A DNA stretch of 64,000 bases from Herbiconiux sp. VKM Ac-1786 (GCF_015350805.1 NZ_JADKSG010000002.1:62001-126000), one strand, 5' to 3'. Counted from the stretch's first letter, positions 6,963 through 15,847 are shown. Notes: generated by a model from the letters alone, not told the origin. Numbers and translations are program-made.

Positions 6963-8882
6963 ATGAACCGCAGAACCACCGTCTTCCCGCTGCTGGCCGG
7001 GGGAGTCGTCACCGTCGCCCTGCTGGCCGGCTGCGCGACCACCGTCGCCACCGGCTCGGGCGCCACCGACTCGGGCGCCACCGCCTCGGCCACGAGCGCC
7101 GCCGCGGCCGGCGTCGACGCCACCCAGGGCGCCGCCACAGTGCTCGCCGCGAACGAGGAGGCGCACACCTTCACCGACGACGACAGCGGAGACGCCTCGG
7201 CCACGCTGATCACGCTCGCGGACGGCACGGCGACCGTCTCGGGGGCCGGTTCCGGCAGCGTGACCGTCGACGGCGGCACCGTCACGATCACCGCCTCGGG
7301 CACGTACCGCGTGAGCGGCGAGCTCGCCGACGGGCAGCTCGTCGTCGACTCGGGCGACACGGGCACCGTGCGGGTCATCCTCGACGGGGTGTCCGTCGCC
7401 AGCAGCACGACGTCGGCCCTCGCGGTCACCGCCGCGGACGAGGTGGTGCTCGTGCTGGCGGACGGCACGACGAACAGCCTCAGCGACACCGACGCCTACC
7501 CCGAGGAGTCGGCCGATGACAGCACCAGCACGCCCAATGCCGCCCTGTGGAGCTCGGCCGACCTCCTGATCACCGGCGACGGCGCTCTGGCGGTGACGGG
7601 CAACGGCAACGACGGCATCGCGAGCAAGGACGGTCTCGTCGTCGACTCCGGTTCGATCACGGTCGACGCGGCTGACGACGGCCTCCGCGGCAAGGACTAC
7701 CTCGTGGTGACCGGAGGCACCCTCGACGTCACCGCCGGCGGCGACGGCCTCCTCTCGGACGAGGACGGCGACGTCACCCGCGGCTACGTCAGCGTGACGG
7801 GCGGCACGATCACCGTCGCCTCGGGCGACGACGCGATGCAGGCGCAGACCGACGTGGTCGTCACGGGCGGCACGCTCGACCTCACCGCCGGCGGCGGCTC
7901 GGCCGCGGCGCCCGCCCGCGCCTCCACCCCGGGCGCCGGCTTCGCCGACGACCAGTCGTCGACCGACCCGACCGATACCGGCACCGACGACACCGGCACC
8001 GCGGATGACACCGCGTCGGCGAAGGGCATCTCGAGCGAGGTGATCACCGTGCTCGAGGGTGGCACCATCACGGTCGACTCCGCCGACGACGCCGTGAACT
8101 CCGCCGCGTATGTCCACGTGACGGGTGCGGCCCAAGTCACCGCGACGGCCGGCGACGACGGCGTGCACGCCGACTCGGCGCTCGTGATCGACGGCGGCAC
8201 CCTCACCGTCGCCACCAGCTACGAGGGCCTCGAGTCGCAGCACATCACGGTCGCGGGCGGCGACACCTCCGTCACGTCGACCGACGACGGCCTGAACGCC
8301 GCCGGCGGCACCACCGAATCCGATGCCTCGTCGGGCAGGGGCGGCGGCGAGATGGCCGCCGGCGACCAGACCATCGCGATCTCCGGCGGCACGCTGACCG
8401 TCGACTCCGGCGGCGACGGCCTCGACTCCAACGGCAGCATGACGATCACCGGCGGCACGACCGTCGTGAACGGCCCGACCGACTCCGGCAACGGGGCGCT
8501 CGACGTGAACGGCGAGTTCACCGTCTCCGGCGGCTCGCTGCTCGCGACCGGCAGCGCCGGCATGGCCGTCTCCCCGGGCGCGGCCTCCGCCCAGGGCTGG
8601 CTCTCGGCCACGGCGACGACCACGATCGAGGCGGGCGAGATCCTGCAGATCCTGGCCGCCGACGGCACCGAGCTCGCGTCCTTCCGGTCGACGAAGGAGT
8701 TCCAGAACGTCGTGTACTCCGCCTCGACCGTCTCGTCCGGCGCGAGCTACAGCATCGTCACGGGCGGCACGACTCTCGCCACGGTGACGGCCGGCGAAGC
8801 GGCCGCGGGAACCATGGGCGGCGGCGGCGGGATGCCCGTCGGCGGTACGGGAGGCACGCCTCCCACCGGCCGTCGGCCGTAG
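6963..8882 (+). CDS. Secreted lipoprotein with carbohydrate-binding beta-helix repeats (Cthe_2159-like)
   Basis: A 639-residue protein with a lipoprotein signal (VVTVALLAGCATT; lipobox LAGC, Cys about 24). The rest is built of many short Thr/Ser/Asp/Gly repeats of the type VTGGTLDVTAGGDGL, VDSGSITVDAADDGL, ISGGTLTVDSGGDGLDSNG, as in PF14262/Cthe_2159 parallel beta-helix proteins that bind acidic polysaccharide. Repeated DD/GDDG motifs could bind Ca2+. The C-terminus is Gly-rich (MGGGGGMPVGGTGGTPPTG). It follows the VTC gene by 34 bases, with GAGGAGATC before the ATG, and ends at a 16-bp-stem hairpin. Confidence 0.9.
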   Translation: MNRRTTVFPLLAGGVVTVALLAGCATTVATGSGATDSGATASATSAAAAGVDATQGAATVLAANEEAHTFTDDDSGDASATLITLADGTATVSGAGSGSVTVDGGTVTITASGTYRVSGELADGQLVVDSGDTGTVRVILDGVSVASSTTSALAVTAADEVVLVLADGTTNSLSDTDAYPEESADDSTSTPNAALWSSADLLITGDGALAVTGNGNDGIASKDGLVVDSGSITVDAADDGLRGKDYLVVTGGTLDVTAGGDGLLSDEDGDVTRGYVSVTGGTITVASGDDAMQAQTDVVVTGGTLDLTAGGGSAAAPARASTPGAGFADDQSSTDPTDTGTDDTGTADDTASAKGISSEVITVLEGGTITVDSADDAVNSAAYVHVTGAAQVTATAGDDGVHADSALVIDGGTLTVATSYEGLESQHITVAGGDTSVTSTDDGLNAAGGTTESDASSGRGGGEMAAGDQTIAISGGTLTVDSGGDGLDSNGSMTITGGTTVVNGPTDSGNGALDVNGEFTVSGGSLLATGSAGMAVSPGAASAQGWLSATATTTIEAGEILQILAADGTELASFRSTKEFQNVVYSASTVSSGASYSIVTGGTTLATVTAGEAAAGTMGGGGGMPVGGTGGTPPTGRRP

Positions 8883-8892
8883 CCGTCCGGCG

Positions 8893-8941
8893 GCGTCTCC
8901 GGGTGCGGAGCGGCCCTGAACCGCCCCGCACCCGGAGACGC
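8893..8941 (+). terminator. Strong hairpin terminator of the DUF4956-VTC-beta-helix operon
   Basis: Perfect 16-bp inverted repeat: GCGTCTCCGGGTGCGG at 8893-8908 and its complement at 8926-8941, separated by 17 bases, starting 11 bases after the lipoprotein stop codon. Confidence 0.8.
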
Positions 8942-9224
8942 ATTACCGCGTATGGAGAGGTTTCCCAGAAAACCGACTCATACTTGTGGCTTCAATCGTT
9001 CGCCTCCAGCGCCGGGAAACCCATCCTGGCCAGGCGGATCGTGACAGAAGCCGTGACGGCTTCAACCCGACACCGACCGTCACCGCCAATCGCCGCCAGG
9101 CATCGCGCCCCCACCCCACGCGGGCCCCTGCGCTGTCGTTCTCACCCGAGCTCGAACTGCGGCTGGACTGCAGGCTGCCCGATCACCGCACGCCGTGCAT
9201 CCGTTGGCCCACCCCAGGGAACCC
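8942..9224 (+). other. Long leader/intergenic region before the transglycosylase-like gene
   Basis: About 280 bases without a gene between the terminator and the start of the next gene. It probably holds that gene's promoter and a long 5' leader. I looked for the conserved blocks of the ydaO-type c-di-AMP riboswitch, which often precedes cell-wall hydrolases in actinobacteria, and did not find them. No clear -10/-35 pair stands out. Confidence 0.4.
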
Positions 9225-10280
9225 ATGAGCACCGCTGAGAACACCACCCCCGACAGGCCCCAGAACACCCCCGCCCCCATGAGCACCACCCCCGCGAACC
9301 CCACCCCCGCGAACGACACCCCCGCGAACCCCACCGCCGCCGCCCTCACCGCCTCGGCCCCGCCCCTCACCCGCCGCGACCGCCGCGCCGTCGAGCGCAC
9401 CACGAGTGCCCGCAAGGCCGACGACCGCCGCCGCAAGCAGCGCAGCGCGATCGTGCCGGTGGCCGGCTTTGCCGCCGCCGGGCTCCTCGTGACGCTGACC
9501 GCGTTCTCGCACCCCACGATCGCGAACGCCCAGACCGTCTCGGTCGGCTCGACCATCGCCTCGACCGTCACCGCCGCCGGCACCGCGCTGCCGAGCACCG
9601 AGGCGCAGAAGGCCGTCGACGCCCTGTTCGAGACGACCTCGAAGCAGGCCGACGAGCGCGCCGGCCGCGCAGTCTCGCAGGCCACCTCGGTGCTCTCCGC
9701 CGCCAAGGGCCAGGTCGACACCACGGCGCTGTCGACGTCGATCGCCTCGCTGGCCAACTACGCGTACCTCGACACCACGACGGTGCAGACGCTGACCACG
9801 CAGGCCGTCACCCAGACCGCCTCGGTGCAGAACCAGAAGGCCGCCCTCGACAAGGCCGCCGCCGAGGCCGCCGCCGCCGCGCAAGCCGCTGCCGAGGCCG
9901 CTGCCGCGCAGGCCGCCGCCGAGGCCGCCGCTGCCGCTCAGGCCGCCGCCGACCGGCTCGCCGCGTCGACCACGCCCGACGGCGCCCGCGCCGCCGCGGC
10001 CCAGATCGCCGCGTCGGACTACGGCTGGGGCTCCGACCAGTTCCAGTGCCTCGACTCGCTCTGGACCAAGGAGTCCGGCTGGAACTACCAGGCCGAGAAC
10101 GCCTCGAGCGGTGCCTTCGGCATCCCGCAGTCGCTGCCCGGCAGCAAGATGTCGACGATCGCCGACGACTGGGCCACCAACCCGGTCACCCAGATCAGCT
10201 GGGGCCTGAAGTACATCGCGGCCGGCTACGGCACCCCGTGCTCGGCCTGGTCGCACTCGCAGTCGGTCAACTGGTACTGA
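9225..10280 (+). CDS. Exported transglycosylase-like SLT domain protein with coiled-coil linker
   Basis: A 351-residue protein starting at ATG 9225 (AGGGA 4 bases upstream). Layout: a Pro/Thr/Asn-rich cytosolic tail with repeated NPTPAN/NDTPAN text, a basic stretch (TRRDRRAVERTTSARKADDR), one membrane/signal helix (IVPVAGFAAAGLLVTLTAF), a helical Ala/Glu coiled-coil linker (about residues 215-250) and a C-terminal SLT-type domain: SDQFQCLDSLWTKESGWNY, ENASSGAFGIPQSLPGSKM, QISWGLKYIAAGYGTPCSAW. The Glu in KESGWN is the expected catalytic residue. It should act on peptidoglycan outside the membrane. Confidence 0.88.
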   Translation: MSTAENTTPDRPQNTPAPMSTTPANPTPANDTPANPTAAALTASAPPLTRRDRRAVERTTSARKADDRRRKQRSAIVPVAGFAAAGLLVTLTAFSHPTIANAQTVSVGSTIASTVTAAGTALPSTEAQKAVDALFETTSKQADERAGRAVSQATSVLSAAKGQVDTTALSTSIASLANYAYLDTTTVQTLTTQAVTQTASVQNQKAALDKAAAEAAAAAQAAAEAAAAQAAAEAAAAAQAAADRLAASTTPDGARAAAAQIAASDYGWGSDQFQCLDSLWTKESGWNYQAENASSGAFGIPQSLPGSKMSTIADDWATNPVTQISWGLKYIAAGYGTPCSAWSHSQSVNWY

Positions 10281-10333
10281 TCCCGCACCCCGGCGATCCC
10301 CTGTGGTCGTCACCCACCGCTAACATGTGACGG

Positions 10334-10990
10334 GTGACGACCACACCGCCGGCACCGCCCCCGACCGTGCGGGCGCGCGCGAAGGCGCTGGGCGAGAAGG
10401 TTCCCACGAAGTACGTCGTCACGGGCCTCACCGGTGTCGTGCTGCTCGCCACGGCCGGATTCGGCGGCCTGGCCGACGCGCCGGCGACCGCGCTGCCCGC
10501 CGTGGGCGCGGGCGAGAGCGTGACGGGGGCCCAGCTCCGCATCGCCGTCGAGCGGGCGGTGCTGATCGACGGCTTCCCCGAGCAGCACATCGTGCCCGAT
10601 CCGGGCAACCGCCTGCTGGTGCTCGTCACCGAGGTCGAGAACCTCACCGACGTGCCGGTCTCGACGAGCAACGAGCTCGGCGCGGCCGACAACCTCCGCC
10701 CGGTCGGCGTGCCGGGGCTTGACGCCGCCTCCGAGCCCTTCACCGTCGTGGTGCTCGACGACGCGGCCGCGCTCGCCGAGCTGCAGCCCCGCGTGCCGGT
10801 CGAGCTGGCCTACATCTGGCAGGTCGCCGACGACGCGCTCGCCGCCGACGACCCCATCGAGGTCGACGTCTACGACAAGACCTACCGCGCCGAGGGCTTC
10901 GTCACCTACGGCGCCCGGTACGAGAATCCCTTCGTCACCGCGCGCGCCGAGCTCGAGGTCGACGACGTCGGCGCCGGGGGCGACGGATGA
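10334..10990 (+). CDS. Membrane-anchored exported protein of unknown function, first of three
   Basis: A 218-residue protein (GTG start). A short cytosolic N-terminus is followed by a single hydrophobic segment (KYVVTGLTGVVLLATAGFGG, about residues 26-45) and an extracytoplasmic domain of about 165 residues with alternating beta-type text (RLLVLVTEVENLTDVPVST, PIEVDVYDKTYRAEGFVTYG). The beta-sandwich-like layout resembles DUF4352-type domains, but I cannot assign a family. It overlaps the next gene by 4 bases, forming a three-gene operon with two structurally similar proteins. Confidence 0.75.
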   Translation: MTTTPPAPPPTVRARAKALGEKVPTKYVVTGLTGVVLLATAGFGGLADAPATALPAVGAGESVTGAQLRIAVERAVLIDGFPEQHIVPDPGNRLLVLVTEVENLTDVPVSTSNELGAADNLRPVGVPGLDAASEPFTVVVLDDAAALAELQPRVPVELAYIWQVADDALAADDPIEVDVYDKTYRAEGFVTYGARYENPFVTARAELEVDDVGAGGDG

Positions 10991-11667
10991 CCGTCCCGAC
11001 CGGCCCCGCGACGGCACCCTCCGACGATCCCGCGCCCGACCGTGCGCCGGTGGGTGTGCCCGATCGCGTGCCCTGGTGGCGGCACGCGATCAGCGCCGTG
11101 GTGCTGGTCGGCCTGCTCGCCGTGGCCGGGGTGGTGGCCGACACCGCCCCAAGCGGCGGCGGCTGGCAGGCACCCATCGACGTCGACGGCCGCGTGGGCG
11201 AGACGGTGACCGGCCGCAACATCGAGGCGACCGTGCACGGGGTGCGCGCGGCCGACAGCGTGCTGACCTCGAACGGCTGGCAGGGAGTGACCACGGGCGT
11301 CTGGATCGTCGTCGACCTCAGCGTCTCGACAGTCGTCGACGACCGCGGCACGCTGCTCGCCGGCGGGGTGCTGCGGGTCGGCGACCGCAGCTACAGCGCC
11401 TCCGACCGCCCCGGGCTCTCGGTGCTCGCCGACCAGTCGCTGAGCGTGGGCATCCCGCTCACCGGGCCGCTCCTCTTCGAGATCCCGCGTGACGACCTCG
11501 ACTCGAGCGACGGACGCTCGGCGCGGCTCGAGCTCGGCCTCGGGGCCGACCCCCGCGTCGACTCACGGCTCGTCGTCCCGGTCGACCTCACGACGCTCTC
11601 GGTCGAGCCCACGATCGAGACGGCGGAGCCGGTGCTCGGCGACCCGGCAGGGGAGGAAGCCGGATGA
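10987..11667 (+). CDS. Membrane-anchored exported protein of unknown function, second of three
   Basis: A 226-residue protein with the same plan as its upstream neighbour: a Pro/Asp-rich cytosolic tail, one membrane helix (HAISAVVLVGLLAVAGVVA, about residues 31-49) and an exported domain that opens with DVDGRVGETVTGRNIEATVH and continues VWIVVDLSVSTVVDDRGTL, reminiscent of DUF4352/telomeric-repeat-like beta-sandwiches that present a hydrophobic core VxVxLxV. The GAGESVTGAQLRIAV of the first protein and the GETVTGRNIEATV here align, so the two domains are likely paralogous. Confidence 0.75.
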   Translation: MTVPTGPATAPSDDPAPDRAPVGVPDRVPWWRHAISAVVLVGLLAVAGVVADTAPSGGGWQAPIDVDGRVGETVTGRNIEATVHGVRAADSVLTSNGWQGVTTGVWIVVDLSVSTVVDDRGTLLAGGVLRVGDRSYSASDRPGLSVLADQSLSVGIPLTGPLLFEIPRDDLDSSDGRSARLELGLGADPRVDSRLVVPVDLTTLSVEPTIETAEPVLGDPAGEEAG

Positions 11668-12218
11668 GCGGCTGGCTGCGGCGCAACGGGATCGCCCTCG
11701 GCGCGGTGGTCGTGCTCGTCCCGACGTCGCTGTTCGTGACGTTCTCCTCGGACTGGCTCGGCTACTGGGGGCAGCGAGCGACCAGCCCCGTCGTCGTCGA
11801 GCGCGGTGCCGACGTGGACTTCGGGGGAGCCGGGTGGCGGGTGACGGAGGTGCAGCGCATCCGCTCGACCGAGCTGCCGCCCGAGGCGGAGGCCCCGGCG
11901 GGAACGGATGCCGTGGTGGTCTCGCTCGAGGTCTCACCCGAGGGGCCGGCCTCGCCCGGGGCACCGGCGTCGCCCGGCTGCCTGCTCGACCTCGTGGAGT
12001 CGCGCGACGGAGCCCCCGAACGCAGTTGGAGCTCGGACACCGGCGGGGGAGTCGACCTCGACATCGACCTCGACGTGCCGCGCGGCTGCGACTCGGAGCG
12101 CACCGGCGAGTACACGATGCGGGCGGTCTTCGTGGTGCCGTCCGATGCCGGCGACGCCCTGCAGCTGCACGTCGAGGTGGGCGACCAGCTGCCCCGGTAC
12201 CTCAGCTTCCGGCTGTAG
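11664..12218 (+). CDS. Membrane-anchored exported protein of unknown function, third of three
   Basis: A 184-residue protein starting at an ATGA overlap with its upstream neighbour. One N-terminal membrane helix (IALGAVVVLVPTSLFVTF, about residues 9-26), then an exported domain: VVVERGADVDFGGAGWRVTE and DAVVVSLEVSPEGPASPGAP, again a beta-rich arrangement similar to the two preceding products, with two Cys (CLLDLVES, GCDSERTG) that could form a disulfide. Its 3' end overlaps the convergent membrane-protein gene by 17 bases. No function is recognised. Confidence 0.75.
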   Translation: MSGWLRRNGIALGAVVVLVPTSLFVTFSSDWLGYWGQRATSPVVVERGADVDFGGAGWRVTEVQRIRSTELPPEAEAPAGTDAVVVSLEVSPEGPASPGAPASPGCLLDLVESRDGAPERSWSSDTGGGVDLDIDLDVPRGCDSERTGEYTMRAVFVVPSDAGDALQLHVEVGDQLPRYLSFRL

Positions 12219-13524
12219 GCGTCGGAGCGGGCGCCCCGGTCCCGGTCCCGGTCCCGGCCTCGGCCTCGGCCTCCGCCTCCGCCTCCGCGGCAGCGGCGTC
12301 CGCCGCGTCACGCCGCTCCTCGAGCCGGCGCAGACAGAAGTCGTACGCGGCGGCGATCAGGCACAGCCGCAGCGGCTCGACGATCACCCCGACCACGAAC
12401 ACCAGGATGTCGTCGAAGGGCATCCACCACGAGTCGAGGTCGTGCGGCCCGATCAGCCGCACCCCGGCCAGCAGCAGCCACGAGGAGGCGGCCTCGATCA
12501 CGGTGTAGCCGAGCACGAACAACCCCATCGGCGCGGCGCCCGCCCGCCAGATCAGCAGGAACGCCGAGACGATCGGCTTGAACCGCCCGGTGACGCCGTC
12601 GCCGAGCTCCGCGAGCCGCCGCCGCACCTGACCGGGCAGCCCGTCGATGCGCTTGCGGGCGCCGGTGTAGTAGACGTTCTTCGGCCGGTACGCGATCTTC
12701 GGCGCCGCCAGGGCGCGGCCGTACACGATGCCGGCGAGCGTGAGCCACGCCAGCGGCAGCAGCACCAGACCGCCGGTGCGGTCGATCGCCCACTCGATCG
12801 CGCCCCAGGCCACCCCGATCGGGTGCACCACCTCGAGGGCCGCGGCACGCGCCGACTCGTACCACTGCACCGCCGCGCGCCCCTGGATCCAGCCGGTGAA
12901 CTGGGCGACGTAGCTGTTGATGAAGTAGAGGGCGATGTAGATCCAGACGGCCTCGCAGTAGACGGCGACCACGCTCGTCCAGGCCGGCAGCTTCGGACGG
13001 TAGCGCTTCAGCAGGGTGCGGCCGGCGAAGGCGACGACGATCACGCCGATCGACCAGACGTCCAGGCGCACGTTCAGCACGGCGGCCGACCGGTCGACGC
13101 CGGTCTGGAAGGGGTTGATGTTCTGCAGCGACCCCGTGGCGTACTGCTGCACGTCGACGCTGAGGAACTGCCAGGCCGCGTAGAAGGTGAAGAACGGCAG
13201 GATGCTCGTCAGCACGATCTCGGTCACCCGCCGTCGCCCGGTCTCGGCCCCGGCCGGTTCCTCGGTGCCCCGGCCCGAGCGGCGCAGCTCCTGGAAGGCG
13301 GGCATGCTCGGGCGCAGCACCAGGAACATCGCGATGAAGCTGCCGAGCCGGGCGAGCGCCGCCAACGGCAGGATGAGCAGGCCGATCAGGGCGCTCGTGG
13401 CGCCGAAGTACGACGCCAGCTCGATAATCAGGTAGCGCGCGAGCCAACCCGCCAGATACCACGCCAGGAGCGCCGGCCAGTGGGCGGCGACGAGGCGGAG
13501 GGTGCGCGCCGGAATCGAGAGCAC
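12202..13524 (-). CDS. Polytopic membrane protein of unknown function
   Basis: A 440-residue protein with about eight to ten hydrophobic segments (for example residues 12-35, 44-66, 105-125, 150-170, 185-205, 260-285, 325-345, 375-395) and an Ala/Glu-rich C-terminal tail ending in a Gly-Thr repeat and PAPTPTAGS. The N-terminus IPARTLRLVAAHWPALLAWY is retained in homologues I recall from Microbacteriaceae, but no domain name comes to mind. It is convergent with the three-gene exported-protein operon and divergent from the phosphatase gene; role unknown. Confidence 0.75.
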   Translation of the reverse strand: MLSIPARTLRLVAAHWPALLAWYLAGWLARYLIIELASYFGATSALIGLLILPLAALARLGSFIAMFLVLRPSMPAFQELRRSGRGTEEPAGAETGRRRVTEIVLTSILPFFTFYAAWQFLSVDVQQYATGSLQNINPFQTGVDRSAAVLNVRLDVWSIGVIVVAFAGRTLLKRYRPKLPAWTSVVAVYCEAVWIYIALYFINSYVAQFTGWIQGRAAVQWYESARAAALEVVHPIGVAWGAIEWAIDRTGGLVLLPLAWLTLAGIVYGRALAAPKIAYRPKNVYYTGARKRIDGLPGQVRRRLAELGDGVTGRFKPIVSAFLLIWRAGAAPMGLFVLGYTVIEAASSWLLLAGVRLIGPHDLDSWWMPFDDILVFVVGVIVEPLRLCLIAAAYDFCLRRLEERRDAADAAAAEAEAEAEAEAGTGTGTGAPAPTPTAGS

Positions 13525-13583
13525 GGCCCCAGGCTAGCGGGTGGGGCCGCGTCGGTGTCCCCCCGATTGGCTACGCTGTCGAC

Positions 13584-14825
13584 ATGGGCACCAGCACCGA
13601 CGACCACACGGCCAGCGGCACCGACGGCGCGAGCGCCGACGACGCGCGCTTCGCCGGGCTCGGCGCCGACCGCTTCGAGCAGCTCCGGGTCGCCGCGGTC
13701 GAGAAGCTCGAGCTGCTCGACACACCCGCCGAGGAGCGCTTCGACCGCATCACGCGGCTCGCCCGGGAGCTGTTCGGCGTGCCCGTCGCCGAGATCAACC
13801 TGCTCGATCAGACCCGGCAGTTCACCAAGTCGCCGCAGCTGCCCGGCACCTCACCGATCAGCGACCGCACGCAGTCGTTCTGCGACATCACCATCCAGCG
13901 GCCCGACGTGCTCGTGGTGCCGGACGCGACGAAGGACGACCGCTTCAACTGGCGCTCGACGGTCACCGGTGAGCGCCACATCCGCTTCTACGCCGGAGCG
14001 CCGCTGAACCTCGGCGACGACTACAACCTCGGCACGCTCTGCCTCGTCGACTCCTCGCCACGCGACTTCGGCCCCGACGAGGTGCGCCTGCTCGAGGAGC
14101 TCAGCTCCTGGGTCGCGCGCGAGCTCGAGGACAGCAAGGACCAGGACCGCGCGGCCCTCGTGCAGCAGAGCCTCCTGCCGCGCGACCAGCCGGCGGCGCC
14201 CGACTACGACGTGGCGGGCACGAGCATCCCGAAGAAGGTGGTGGGCGGCGACTTCTACTCCTGGCACGCTACCGCCGACGGGCTCGAGTTCACGCTGGCC
14301 GACGTGATGGGCAAGGGCACGGGCGGTGCCATCATGGCTGCCACCGTGCGCGCCGCCTTCCTCTCCCGCTCGGGCGACGAGGTCGCCGACACCGTCTCGG
14401 CCGTGAACGAGCAGCTGCTCGGCGATCTCGGTCAGACCTCGAGCTTCGCCACGCTCGTGCACGGCGTCATCGACACGGCCAGCGGGCGCATCCGGTACGC
14501 GGATGCGGGGCACGGCCTCTCGGCGATCGTGCGTCGCGACGGCTCGGTCGAGCGCCTCGACGCCACCGGCCTGCCGATCGGCATCGTCGCCGGCGGGCGC
14601 TGGGGTGTCGGCGAGGCGACGCTCGCGCCGGGGGAGAGCCTCGTCGTCTTCACCGACGGTGTGCTCGACCTGTTCGGCGGCACGCTGGCCGCCCTCGACG
14701 AGGTAGCGGCGATCGTCGCCGACGCGCACGGCCCTCAGGCCGCGGTCGACCGGTTCGCCGCGCTGGTCGCGTCGAGCGGCGCCGACGACGACGTCAGCGT
14801 CGTGGTCGTGTCGCGCCGGGACTAG
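13584..14825 (+). CDS. GAF domain-containing SpoIIE-type PP2C phosphatase
   Basis: A 413-residue soluble signalling phosphatase. An N-terminal GAF-like sensor domain (about residues 45-180; FDRITRLARELFGVPVAEIN, QSFCDITIQRPDVLVV, RFYAGAPLNLGDDYNLGTLC) is followed by a PP2C domain with metal-binding Asp motifs VVGGDFYSWH (about 216), LADVMGKGTGGAIMAATVRA (235-254) and GADDDVSVVVVSRRD at the C-terminus. It is expected to dephosphorylate a STAS antagonist, here encoded convergently at 15246-15578, and so control a sigma factor by partner switching. Its end overlaps the RsbW-like gene by 4 bases. Confidence 0.92.
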   Translation: MGTSTDDHTASGTDGASADDARFAGLGADRFEQLRVAAVEKLELLDTPAEERFDRITRLARELFGVPVAEINLLDQTRQFTKSPQLPGTSPISDRTQSFCDITIQRPDVLVVPDATKDDRFNWRSTVTGERHIRFYAGAPLNLGDDYNLGTLCLVDSSPRDFGPDEVRLLEELSSWVARELEDSKDQDRAALVQQSLLPRDQPAAPDYDVAGTSIPKKVVGGDFYSWHATADGLEFTLADVMGKGTGGAIMAATVRAAFLSRSGDEVADTVSAVNEQLLGDLGQTSSFATLVHGVIDTASGRIRYADAGHGLSAIVRRDGSVERLDATGLPIGIVAGGRWGVGEATLAPGESLVVFTDGVLDLFGGTLAALDEVAAIVADAHGPQAAVDRFAALVASSGADDDVSVVVVSRRD

Positions 14826-15253
14826 CCCCCGTTCGGCGGCTCGACCGCCTGCGGGGTCTTGCTGATCGTCCAGACGTTGCGCTCGTCGACCCGCTCGTAG
14901 CGGAGCTCGTCGACGAGGGCCTGGATGAGCGCGATGCCCCGGCCCGACTCGCTGAGCTCGTCGGGCATGGCGCGGTCGACGAGCACGACCCCGCCCGCAT
15001 CCGCCGTGTCGGACAGGGAGGCGTGCAGACCGTCGGCGTCGCTCGTGACCGAGAGCACGCAGGTCACGCCGCCCTCGCCGGAGGCGTGCTGGATGACGTT
15101 CGCCGCGAGCTCGATCAGCGCGGTCTCGAACGCCATGCGGTCGAACTCGCCGATGCCGGGATTCGCCTGCCAGACCTGCTCCAGGAACTCGTGCACCGCA
15201 TCCACGTCGTCGGGCGGGGAGCTGAACAGCAGGCTGCGCTTCGCCTCAGTCAC
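14822..15253 (-). CDS. Anti-sigma factor kinase, RsbW-like (HATPase_c)
   Basis: A 143-residue GHKL ATPase-fold protein beginning at GTG 15253, which overlaps the stop of the STAS gene by 8 bases. Motifs: FETALIELAANVIQHA (N box), LSDTADAGG (degenerate G1), ESGRGIALIQALVDELRYER (G2 box). Such proteins bind a sigma factor and phosphorylate the STAS antagonist on Ser. Here it forms an operon with that antagonist and faces the SpoIIE-type phosphatase, a complete partner-switching set. The controlled sigma factor is not in the window next to it. Confidence 0.9.
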   Translation of the reverse strand: MTEAKRSLLFSSPPDDVDAVHEFLEQVWQANPGIGEFDRMAFETALIELAANVIQHASGEGGVTCVLSVTSDADGLHASLSDTADAGGVVLVDRAMPDELSESGRGIALIQALVDELRYERVDERNVWTISKTPQAVEPPNGG

Positions 15254-15578
15254 GGTAGGCCGCCTCGACGCTCTCGTAGGGCGGGAGGATCGTGTCGACG
15301 TTCGACAGCCGCAGCACCATGGACACCTGGGTCGACGGGGCCACGATCCGCAGGTCGCCACCCTTCTCGCGGGCCGACTTGAGGCAGCCGATCAGGGCAC
15401 CGAGGCCGGAGGAGTCCATGAAGGCGATGCGGCTGAGCTCGACGACCACCCGTGGGTTGCCCGCCTCGACCTCCCGGAGCACCGTCTCGCGGAGCGTCGG
15501 GCCGGACACCATGTTCAACCGGCCCTCACCCCGGATGACCACGACGCCGTCGCCGATCGTTTCGGTCTGGAACTCCAT
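15246..15578 (-). CDS. STAS domain anti-sigma factor antagonist
   Basis: A 110-residue single STAS domain protein, RsbV/SpoIIAA-like. The phosphorylation loop IAFMDSSGLGALIG lies at residues 51-64, with the conserved Ser at 56 or 57. In its unphosphorylated form it would bind the RsbW-like kinase and free the sigma factor. First gene of a two-gene operon with that kinase. The gap of about 50 bases to the rightward gene at 15632 must hold a divergent promoter region. Confidence 0.92.
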   Translation of the reverse strand: MEFQTETIGDGVVVIRGEGRLNMVSGPTLRETVLREVEAGNPRVVVELSRIAFMDSSGLGALIGCLKSAREKGGDLRIVAPSTQVSMVLRLSNVDTILPPYESVEAAYRD

Positions 15579-15631
15579 CGACTGGTACCCCCTAGAAGTA
15601 AGCTGGACCCAGGCTATCGAAAGGAGGGGTG

Positions 15632-15847
15632 GTGTCAGACCCGGAGAAGGCCATCGCGCGCATCGTTCAGACCTACCCCAACGTCAAGGTCGTGCTGAGC
15701 GACAGCGTCTTCAACGACTCGTACTTCCACTCCGCCGGCCCCGACGGCGGCACGCTCTACATCAACGCCGAGCTCACGGCGATCATCGCGGCCCAGAAGG
15801 GCTGGACCGGCTCGATCATCACCTCAGAGGCGCTGCCGGAGCAGTGA
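15632..15847 (+). CDS. Small protein of unknown function
   Basis: A 71-residue protein, VSDPEKAIARIVQTYPNVKV through TSEALPEQ, acidic and without a membrane segment. A good ribosome site (AAGGAGG at 15621-15627) favours GTG 15632; GTG 15629 is an alternative. It ends in a GTGA overlap with the CDP-alcohol phosphatidyltransferase gene, so the two are translationally coupled, and it is divergent from the STAS/RsbW operon. I recognise no family. Confidence 0.75.
   Translation: MSDPEKAIARIVQTYPNVKVVLSDSVFNDSYFHSAGPDGGTLYINAELTAIIAAQKGWTGSIITSEALPEQ

Noticed and set aside
8942-9224. A c-di-AMP (ydaO-type) riboswitch before the transglycosylase-like gene
   Set aside because: The expected conserved blocks of the riboswitch were not found; the long leader alone is not evidence.
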